A program made the translations under genes and the position numbers. DNA of 10,000 nucleotides. Origin: Flavobacterium sp. (GTDB taxonomy: Bacteria; Bacteroidota; Bacteroidia; Flavobacteriales; Flavobacteriaceae). Shown in pieces: positions 1 through 6,179 of this stretch. The stretch is from positions 1 through 10,000 of the forward strand of contig NZ_JAIWOF010000235.1 of assembly GCF_020217025.1 (NCBI RefSeq). Reading direction: 5' to 3'. Numbering within the stretch: position 1 is the first letter of the stretch; each line of letters opens with the position of its first letter. The notes under the pieces are model-generated. The model was given only the letters and a program-made list of their open reading frames with translations, did not search any database and was not told the origin of the DNA.

Positions 1-828
1 AAGGATGCTCTCAATTTTTTTATTTTCTTTGAAAAATAAGGAAATTTGATTTTGTATTTTTTTTTGAATACTGATGATTTTTCTTGCCGAAATGTCTCTT
101 AGCAGGCCAATCATTTTTATGGGAATACCCTGGCTATCTCTTATTATAATTGCGGTTTCTTCTACGTATGCATATGAATTGTCACTTTTTCTGAATCTAA
201 ATTCTTTATTCCATTGATTGGCGTTTGTGTCTCTTAAAAAGACTTCCCATTCTTCTTTTAGGCGTTCGTTGTCTGAAGGGTGCATTAGTTGTGCCCAATT
301 TTCTAATCGAAAGGTTTTATCATTTGGTTGATAACCGAAGATTCTGGTAAAACTTTCCCCCCAATTGAAAATATCGTCTTGAATATCCCAATCATAAATT
401 ACATCTTTTGTGATTTTATTGAGTAGTTCTATCTTTTCGTTTGTTTCCACAAATTCTGTGATGTCTTGAAAGACCCCTACTAATTTGATGGGATTGTTGT
501 CTTTGTCTTTGATTACTTTACCAGAAGAGATGATGTGTTTGATTTTGTTGTTGGCGGTAATGAATCTTTTTTTTATTCGGTACTCGATTCCTTGATTAAT
601 GGCTAGCGTCATTTTTTCGAGTGCCATTTCTCTGTCATCAGGATGAATCACATCTAATCCTTTGTTCGTGTTTAGTTTTTCATCGGAAGGTTCCATTTCT
701 AAAATTCTATAAACGCCTTTTGACCAATATAGTTCATTGGAAACCAAGTTTAATTGCCAGCTACCTGTTTTAGCTACCGATTCTGTTTGGTCTATTATTT
801 CTGTTTCGTAGATTTTTTTTTCTAGCAT
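1..828 (-). CDS. Tandem-PAS sensor protein, probable histidine kinase (N-terminal part, runs off left edge)
   Basis: An open frame of 276 codons reads leftward from ATG at 828-826 to the window edge without a stop, so the C-terminus lies outside. Two PAS domains of the PAS_3 fold are visible. PAS 1 spans about residues 15-127, with GSWQLNL, YWSKGVYRILEMEP, IHPDDRE (61-67) and the closing strand VGVFQDITE (117-125). PAS 2 spans about 138-250, with IYDWDIQDDIFNWGESF, IFGYQPND, LMHPSDNERL (181-190) and MIGLLRDISARK (239-250). The DIT/DIS motifs at the domain ends are typical PAS-to-helix linkers. The start follows MLEKKIYETEII, and no signal peptide or membrane segment is seen, so sensing is probably cytoplasmic. 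After residue 250 a charged helix (KIISIQKKIQNQISL) begins, probably a linker or the lead-in to a third PAS or a kinase core. In Bacteroidota such proteins are nearly always hybrid or simple histidine kinases, but no catalytic domain is inside the window, so the kinase call is inference. It is divergent from the adhesin gene. Confidence 0.85.
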   Translation of the reverse strand, partial: MLEKKIYETEIIDQTESVAKTGSWQLNLVSNELYWSKGVYRILEMEPSDEKLNTNKGLDVIHPDDREMALEKMTLAINQGIEYRIKKRFITANNKIKHIISSGKVIKDKDNNPIKLVGVFQDITEFVETNEKIELLNKITKDVIYDWDIQDDIFNWGESFTRIFGYQPNDKTFRLENWAQLMHPSDNERLKEEWEVFLRDTNANQWNKEFRFRKSDNSYAYVEETAIIIRDSQGIPIKMIGLLRDISARKIISIQKKIQNQISLFFKENKKIESIL

Positions 829-885
829 AATAAGTTTGTAGATAAAAGCAATAAATAAGGTTCTTATTATGGTTAATGGGTTATG

Positions 886-893
886 TAAATATA
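886..893 (-). promoter_or_regulatory. Weak candidate -7 element for the PAS sensor gene
   Basis: Read on the minus strand this is TATATTTA, matching 7 of 8 positions of the Bacteroidota -7 consensus TAnnTTTG. It lies about 58 bp upstream of the PAS gene start. No convincing TTG -33 element stands at the expected 19-21 bp spacing, and the surrounding DNA is so AT-rich that chance matches are likely. Confidence 0.2.
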
Positions 894-996
894 CGAAATA
901 AAATAATACAAAAACGAATTGTTTTCTAAATGTGGTTTGATTTTTTGGGTTTGTAAGTGCTTGTTTTTTAGGTGTTTTAAAGATGTTCTTGTCTTT

Positions 997-1030
997 TTAA
1001 CAGTTATTAATAAAATCTTAACAGTTATTA
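997..1030. repeat. Perfect 13-bp direct repeat with 21-bp period (candidate operator)
   Basis: TTAACAGTTATTA occurs at 997-1009 and again at 1018-1030, separated by 8 bp. The start-to-start distance of 21 bp is close to two helical turns, so two proteins bound here would sit on the same face of the DNA. The copies are flanked by different bases, so the match ends at 13 bp. Each copy with its flank is also a loose palindrome (TTAA at both ends of the first copy). The second copy ends 79 bp before the adhesin start and just upstream of the candidate promoter, a suitable position for an activator or repressor of the adhesin gene. No regulator can be named. An alternative is a chance repeat in AT-rich DNA. 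Confidence 0.45.
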
Positions 1031-1037
1031 CTTAAGC

Positions 1038-1069
1038 TTAGGGTGTGCGAGTAGGTTGTTGCAAATTTG
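1038..1069 (+). promoter_or_regulatory. Candidate Bacteroidota promoter for the adhesin gene
   Basis: CAAATTTG at 1062-1069 matches 7 of 8 positions of the -7 consensus TAnnTTTG. A poor TTAG at 1038-1041 stands 20 bp upstream where the -33 TTTG/TTG is expected. Transcription would start near 1076, giving a leader of about 30-35 nt. The leader is A-rich just before the ATG (aaaataaagaatt) and has no Shine-Dalgarno motif, as is usual in Flavobacteria. The direct repeat at 997-1030 lies directly upstream. Confidence 0.35.
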
Positions 1070-1109
1070 TTCTAGTTCAAATGATGATTATTCCCTAAAA
1101 TAAAGAATT

Positions 1110-4100
1110 ATGAACACAAAATTTTACATAAAATGGTTTGAAGTTGTAAAAGGCTTCCTTTTCTTTTTCTTCGTATTTTTTTCACCTGCAAGTTACTCAC
1201 AATGTACTAATGGGTCGGTACGACCAGCTGATGATTTTAATTACAGTATTGTTTCTCCAAGATGTTTTAATGGTACTGAAGGCGAGATTCGATTGACTAA
1301 TATTCACAGTACTTTAGGTCAAAATGATTTTACGAATCAAAATTATCAAATTCGAATTTTAAGTGGTCCTGGAGGAGCTAGAAATTTCAATCTTTCTCAA
1401 AGTACTAGTTCTTATACTGTGACTGGTTTGTTGTCTGGGACATATGTAGTGGATGTGATGGACGCTTGTGGTGGTAATAGTGCTGATAAAACTATTGTTA
1501 TTGCAAATGGTTTAAATAATGCAGTTTCGGTAGCTACTTATGTAAGTATGGTAGATAAATTTACCTCTGCAAATTCTGATACTTGTGGGGATTCGTACAA
1601 ATTTAGATTCAAAACAATTTCCAATACGGGAACTGGTAATGTTAATTATACACTAACAAATAATTTAGGGAATACAATTGAGTTTGTAACTGTATTTCCT
1701 CAAACAGAACCGTACATCCAAGCAAATAAAAGTGTAGATGTAATTATTCCAGTTTCTTTTTTTAATGGAAGTGCTTTAACTTATTCAGGATTTAATAATT
1801 GTGGTTCTGTACCTGGAGGTGTTGTTAATATGCCTGTAAATCAGAATATCATTTTTGATGCTCCAAGAATTTCTGTTTTTATCGATCCTAATAATTCATG
1901 TGCCTATGGATATGATGTTAAGTTCTTTAGAGATAATGTTGTGAATCCTGTTCAAGTTTCTGTCGAAGAAACTAGTAATCCAGGGAATGTTCCTCTTAAT
2001 ATTTTTGGCAACCCTATTGCTTCGCAAAGTGTTGATTTATCGCATGTTAATAGTACGCCTACAGGAGGAGCATTAGCTATAGCTTTAGGATTAAAATATG
2101 GTATTGAATATCGTGTAACATTAGTTGATGCTTGTGGTTTTTCTGTTCAGAAGTTAATTAGAGAAGATATTGTTCCATTAAATCCGACTATGGATTCTAG
2201 TTTTAGCCCTTCATTTATTGATCAGGGTTTATATTTTGATGATGTTTCTTTAATTCGATTGAATGAGCTTCCTGTTTCTAGTTTTGTTGTTGGTCCTGTT
2301 ACTTTAACTGTAAATTCTGGCCCTACAAATTATACGACACAAGTTGGTAATGGTCCTAGTCTTACTTCTAGTCCAATTGTATATCCTTATTCAATGACAT
2401 TTAACAATCCATTTGCTGCAAGTTCATTATCTTATTCTGGTTCTAGATCATTTCCTCCAGGAACTTATAATTTTACTTTAACTGATGCATGTGGTAAAAC
2501 CAAAACCTTTGAATATACAACAGCTCATACTAGAAATTCTGAGATTACTCATGATGTTGTTAGCTGTGGTTTTATAACTGACATGGTTCCTGTAGTTTTG
2601 ACTTTGCCAGTTGGATTAGTATTTACTTATGGTGCTCTTTATAATCAGTCTGGAGCTGTCATTTTTTCTGGACCTATAGGTTCTGGTAGTCCGTTTAATT
2701 ATAACAGTTCAAATCGAACTATTACTTTTTCTGTACCTAATAATCAGCAATATTATTTTCGCTATGGTGGTGTTCAAAATGGTCATGCAGTAGAACCAAG
2801 CCAATTAGGAGGTATTAATGGATTGCCTAGGTTACAAGGTGGTTTTTTGTATGAGTATGCTTTTACAGTTGCAGTAGCTCCATTCACTTTTGAATCTATT
2901 ATAGCTTGTGAAACTACAGTAAACATGGTGGCAACAGGAGGAAGAGCTCCTTACACTTATGCTTTGTATGATGCGAGTGGTACGCAACAAATTTATAATT
3001 ATCAAAGTTCAACAGTTTTTAGCGGATTGCAAGCAGGAGCTACTTATTTGGCCAAAACTAAGGATGCTTGTGGTCGCGAGTTTACACAGTCTTTTTATGT
3101 GTATAATGCGCCAAATCCAACGGTTTCGATTGTTAGTAATGTGGGGTGTAATGGGGCTTTAGCGTCTGTTTTATTGTCTAATTTACCAGCGCAGTGGACC
3201 ATAAGTGAGATTGCAACTGGAGTTCAGTATCATGGAACTACTTCTGCTTTTTTAATAGAAAATTTAAGTATAGGCAATTATCAATTTGTTTGTACTGATT
3301 TGACTACCCAATGTAGTAGTCAACAACATATTCCAGTAACTGTTTTAGCACCTTCTTGCCCAGTGGCTAGTGATGATGTTTTGACTTATGTTCCTAATTC
3401 AACGGTTACCATAAACGCTTATCAAAATGATACCGTTGGTGCTGTTGTTAATCCTACAAGAATTCGATTTTTAGAACCAGCGAATGCTCAAAATAAAGCG
3501 TATTGTTTAGAAAATAATTTAATTGGTTTTGATATGCCTAATGAAGGTAGATGGAGTATTGATATTGTGTCTGGATTGATTGAGTTTGCGCCTTTGGCTA
3601 CTTTTTTTGGAACTCCAACTAGTGTTACTTATTTTATACGTGATTACAATGAAAATATCAGTAATGAAGCTACTATAAGTTTTGATTTATTACCTGTAAC
3701 TCAATCTGATTTAGCTCGTTATGTAGTAGGGCAAACAGTGGTTATAGATTTGCTTCAAAATGATACGCTTGGTGATGTTGTTAATCCTGCAACACTTGAA
3801 TTTGTTGCGTCAACAACTTCTAATGTTACTCTTCCAAGTGGAAATTCTATTTTAATGCAAGTCTTAGGAGAAGGTGTTTGGAGTTTAGATACCGTTAACG
3901 GAACCGCAACTTTTACACCAGATGCTTCATTTGTAGGTACTCCTTCAGTTCGATCTTATCGCGTTCAAGATTTTCAAGGTAATTGGTCTAATGTTTCTGA
4001 TATTCAATTGGATTCTAGATGTTTGACTGATGTTGTTTGCCCTGTTTTTATAGATGAGATTGTTCCGTGTTACACTGCTATTCCTTCCGAAACAGAATTA

Positions 4101-5102
4101 ACCATCGCTGCTTTTGAACAGTTGGGAATTCATCCAGGTGAAATTGTAGGGGAGGAATGTTCTACCGTTGTTATTAGTGCTGTTAATACGGGCGCTACCA
4201 CTTGTGGAGGAACAGTAGTGCGTACCTATACGATTACTTTTTATGCTTCTGAAAATCGCAATAGTTCAGCAATTTTAAATCAATTTACTTGTAGTCAAAC
4301 ATTTTTAATTCAAGATGATCAAGCTCCCGTAATTGTGACTCAAATTCCGAGCACTCTCAACTTATCTGTTCAAGATGTGTTACCCGTTTACACTATTGAA
4401 GCAACTGATAATTGTTCAACAGGTGTTACGATATCTTATAATCAAGAAGTAATCACAGGTACTTGTAGTTCTAATTCTGAAATTATCCGTTATTGGTTAG
4501 CTACTGATTCTTGTGGTAATGTGAGTGAATTGACTCAACATGTGTTTGTTCAAGATACTACCGTTCCTACTTTCACTACTTCAATAGATGCCTTAATTTA
4601 TTCCGATTGTGAACTAATGGCTTCTGTGCCTGAAGTAGTAGCAACCGATGATTCTAATAACGTTTCTATCACGTATGAAGAAACTCAAGTGGCAGGTGAT
4701 TGTTCAAGTCAATCAAAGGTTTTTAGAAAATGGACGGCTACTGATGCTTGTGGCAATGTATCCATTTTAGAACAAGAAGTGGTTTTAAGTTGTGGTATTA
4801 AAATTTATAATGCTTTGACTCCTAACGGAGATGGTAAAAATGATGTTTTTTATTTAGAAGGCATCGAGTGTTATCCGAATAATAAGGTTGAAATTTTCAA
4901 TCGTTATGGTGCAAAAGTATTTGAAACTTCTAGTTATGACAATGTAACTAGAGTTTTTAAAGGAGCTTCAGATAGTTCTTTAAACGTGTCGAGTGGCATG
5001 TTGCCTCAAGGAACTTATTTTTATGTGATTTCATACGACAATATTGTTGATAATTTAAAAAACGTACAAAAAACAGGATACTTATATATAGCATCCAATT
5101 AA
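1110..5102 (+). CDS. Giant secreted surface protein, SprB-like/CshA-type adhesin with T9SS type B sorting domain
   Basis: A 1330-residue secreted, probably surface-held adhesin. An N-terminal signal peptide (hydrophobic residues about 15-24, cleavage near SYS|QC at 30-31) sends it through Sec. The N-terminal half (about 31-745) is beta-rich with the recurring module end G-Y-(x)-V-x-DACG, with Asp at residues 118, 340, 459 and 652, resembling the repeats of SprB-family gliding adhesins. Residues about 751-861 and 862-968 are two tandem CshA-type fibril repeats (SDD/SDL start, NDT, GRWSID/GVWSLD, FxGTP, RDYNENxSN/QDFQGNWSN). Residues 1068-1228 hold two roughly 80-aa HYR-like repeats. The last 100 residues are a type B C-terminal sorting domain: LTPNGDGKND (1236-1245), then KVEIFNRYGAKVFE, GTYFYVISY and the final GYLYI. 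Type B cargo is known to need a SprF-like partner, and one is encoded next. Length and architecture are complete. Ligand and any role in gliding are unknown. Confidence 0.9.
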   Translation: MNTKFYIKWFEVVKGFLFFFFVFFSPASYSQCTNGSVRPADDFNYSIVSPRCFNGTEGEIRLTNIHSTLGQNDFTNQNYQIRILSGPGGARNFNLSQSTSSYTVTGLLSGTYVVDVMDACGGNSADKTIVIANGLNNAVSVATYVSMVDKFTSANSDTCGDSYKFRFKTISNTGTGNVNYTLTNNLGNTIEFVTVFPQTEPYIQANKSVDVIIPVSFFNGSALTYSGFNNCGSVPGGVVNMPVNQNIIFDAPRISVFIDPNNSCAYGYDVKFFRDNVVNPVQVSVEETSNPGNVPLNIFGNPIASQSVDLSHVNSTPTGGALAIALGLKYGIEYRVTLVDACGFSVQKLIREDIVPLNPTMDSSFSPSFIDQGLYFDDVSLIRLNELPVSSFVVGPVTLTVNSGPTNYTTQVGNGPSLTSSPIVYPYSMTFNNPFAASSLSYSGSRSFPPGTYNFTLTDACGKTKTFEYTTAHTRNSEITHDVVSCGFITDMVPVVLTLPVGLVFTYGALYNQSGAVIFSGPIGSGSPFNYNSSNRTITFSVPNNQQYYFRYGGVQNGHAVEPSQLGGINGLPRLQGGFLYEYAFTVAVAPFTFESIIACETTVNMVATGGRAPYTYALYDASGTQQIYNYQSSTVFSGLQAGATYLAKTKDACGREFTQSFYVYNAPNPTVSIVSNVGCNGALASVLLSNLPAQWTISEIATGVQYHGTTSAFLIENLSIGNYQFVCTDLTTQCSSQQHIPVTVLAPSCPVASDDVLTYVPNSTVTINAYQNDTVGAVVNPTRIRFLEPANAQNKAYCLENNLIGFDMPNEGRWSIDIVSGLIEFAPLATFFGTPTSVTYFIRDYNENISNEATISFDLLPVTQSDLARYVVGQTVVIDLLQNDTLGDVVNPATLEFVASTTSNVTLPSGNSILMQVLGEGVWSLDTVNGTATFTPDASFVGTPSVRSYRVQDFQGNWSNVSDIQLDSRCLTDVVCPVFIDEIVPCYTAIPSETELTIAAFEQLGIHPGEIVGEECSTVVISAVNTGATTCGGTVVRTYTITFYASENRNSSAILNQFTCSQTFLIQDDQAPVIVTQIPSTLNLSVQDVLPVYTIEATDNCSTGVTISYNQEVITGTCSSNSEIIRYWLATDSCGNVSELTQHVFVQDTTVPTFTTSIDALIYSDCELMASVPEVVATDDSNNVSITYEETQVAGDCSSQSKVFRKWTATDACGNVSILEQEVVLSCGIKIYNALTPNGDGKNDVFYLEGIECYPNNKVEIFNRYGAKVFETSSYDNVTRVFKGASDSSLNVSSGMLPQGTYFYVISYDNIVDNLKNVQKTGYLYIASN
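3360..4013 (+). repeat. Two tandem CshA-type fibril repeats inside the adhesin
   Basis: Residues about 751-861 and 862-968 align as two copies of an Ig-like fibril repeat. Shared landmarks, in order, are SDD/SDL, a V-I-(D/N) strand followed by QNDT, a VVNP(T/A) segment, G(R/V)WS(I/L)D, F(A/T)P, FxGTP and a (R/V)(Q/D)(D/Y) strand ending in N(I/V)S(N/D). The pattern matches repeats known from streptococcal CshA fibrils and many Bacteroidota adhesins, which form stiff stalks. The copies are clearly diverged at DNA level, so this is an old duplication rather than an unstable repeat. Confidence 0.7.
4311..4793 (+). repeat. Two tandem ~80-aa HYR-like repeats before the sorting domain
   Basis: Copy 1 is residues 1068-1147 (QDDQAPVI to TQHVFV) and copy 2 is residues 1148-1228 (QDTTVPTF to EQEVVL). 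Both run QD-x(2)-P, a TD(N/D) turn, a V-(T)I(S/T)Y strand, G(T/D)CSS(N/Q)S, R(Y/K)W-x-ATD(S/A)CGNVS and a closing strand. The regular Cys pairs suggest a disulfide in each module, reasonable for a surface protein. They link the CshA stalk to the T9SS type B domain and are typical of multi-module Flavobacterium cargo. Confidence 0.65.
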
Positions 5103-5143
5103 GGCATTCATTTTATGGATATTTTGGGGAAGCTTATTACTCT

Positions 5144-5168
5144 GAAAGGAGTTGGAACAACTCCTTTC
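5144..5168 (+). other. Strong intergenic RNA hairpin with 16S-tail-like 3' arm
   Basis: GAAAGGAGTTG (5144-5154) pairs perfectly with CAACTCCTTTC (5158-5168), an 11-bp stem closed by a GAA loop. It begins 42 nt after the adhesin stop and ends 67 nt before the sprF-like start. No U-tract follows (the next bases are TAGTAGTAAG), so it is a poor match to an intrinsic terminator. It could still be a partial terminator, an mRNA end-stabilising structure or a processing site setting adhesin and SprF levels apart. The 5' arm contains a Shine-Dalgarno-like AAAGGAG, but no start codon lies at a usable distance. Confidence 0.6.
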
Positions 5169-5235
5169 TAGTAGTAAGTATTAACTTCACCCTTATATCG
5201 TAAAATTCTCATCATTAAATCCCCCGAAATACAAA

Positions 5236-6168
5236 ATGAGAAAGTTAATTCAATTGTTAGTAGTAACCCCTGTGTTGCTACTACTCACTGCGCAGCGTGT
5301 TTTTGCGCAACAAGATCCCCAGTTTACTAATTACATGTACAACACTACTGTTATCAATCCAGCTTATGCGGGTACTCGTGATGCTTTGAGTGTGTTAGCT
5401 CTTTACCGCTCTCAATGGGTTGGCCTTGAAGGTGCCCCAAAGACCGCTTCTGCTTCGATTCATTCTCCTGTGAAAAACTCTAATTTGGGTTGGGGTTTGT
5501 CTGTTATTAACGACGAGATTGGTCCGTCGATTGAGCAAAATCTATCTGCTGATTTTACTTATCGTATTGAATTTGAGAATTTGTCTCAATTATCGTTTGG
5601 ATTTAAAGCTACTGCTAACTTGTTGAATGTTGATTACACTAAGTTGAGCATTTATGATCCTAGTGATCCGTTGTTACAAAATAATGTGGACAACCGATTT
5701 TCGCCAAATTTTGGTGCTGGGTTTTATTGGTATTCTGATCGCTATTATTTAGGCTTGTCTGTTCCGAATTTCTTAGAAACTAAGCACTATGATGATAATA
5801 CACAATCTTCCACTGCTACAAAAAGTATGCATTACTATTTTATGGGAGGTTATGTTTTTGATTTGAGCGATTCGGTACAATTTAAGCCTGCGTTTTTGTC
5901 TAAGTTTGTTTCGGGTTCTCCTTTACAATTTGATATTACGGCTAATTTCTTATTCTTTAATAAGTTAACGGCAGGTTCTGCTTATCGTATTAATGGTGCG
6001 GTTAGTTTTTTAGCTGGTTTTCAGGTTTCTGATTCCATTTTTGTTGGGTATTCGTATGATACTGAAGCGGCTAAGTTGGCTAATTACAATTCTGGTTCAC
6101 ACGAATTCTTTTTACGCTTTGAGGTTTTTAAATCTGAAGCCAAGGTGTTTTCTCCAAGATTTTTCTAA
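5236..6168 (+). CDS. PorP/SprF family outer-membrane protein, T9SS type B cargo partner
   Basis: A 310-residue protein of the PorP/SprF family, usual length for the family. Residues 1-24 are a Sec signal peptide (MRKLIQL, hydrophobic core, cleavage at VFA|QQ). The mature N-terminus carries the family signature QQDPQFTNYMYN followed by INPAYAGTRDALS and a YRSQWVGLEGAP segment. The rest alternates aromatic and polar residues as in a beta-barrel (GWGLSVINDEIGPS, FGAGFYWYSDRYYLGLSVPN) and ends in an aromatic strand, HEFFLRFEVF, before SPRFF. SprF of F. johnsoniae is needed to secrete or hold SprB, and paralogues usually sit beside type B cargo genes; here it directly follows one. By inference it is the dedicated partner of the upstream adhesin. 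It may share a transcript with the adhesin across the hairpin, or use its own promoter; I see no good promoter in the 133-bp gap. The next gene starts 11 bp after its stop. Confidence 0.92.
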   Translation: MRKLIQLLVVTPVLLLLTAQRVFAQQDPQFTNYMYNTTVINPAYAGTRDALSVLALYRSQWVGLEGAPKTASASIHSPVKNSNLGWGLSVINDEIGPSIEQNLSADFTYRIEFENLSQLSFGFKATANLLNVDYTKLSIYDPSDPLLQNNVDNRFSPNFGAGFYWYSDRYYLGLSVPNFLETKHYDDNTQSSTATKSMHYYFMGGYVFDLSDSVQFKPAFLSKFVSGSPLQFDITANFLFFNKLTAGSAYRINGAVSFLAGFQVSDSIFVGYSYDTEAAKLANYNSGSHEFFLRFEVFKSEAKVFSPRFF

Positions 6169-6179
6169 AACCATGTGTT

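Noticed and set aside
2959..3162. 67-codon plus-strand open frame inside the adhesin gene
   Set aside because: It is an out-of-frame shadow within continuous adhesin coding sequence with conserved modules on both sides.
5144..5180. Intrinsic terminator after the adhesin gene
   Set aside because: The stem is strong but no T-tract follows on either strand, so only a hairpin is reported, not a terminator.
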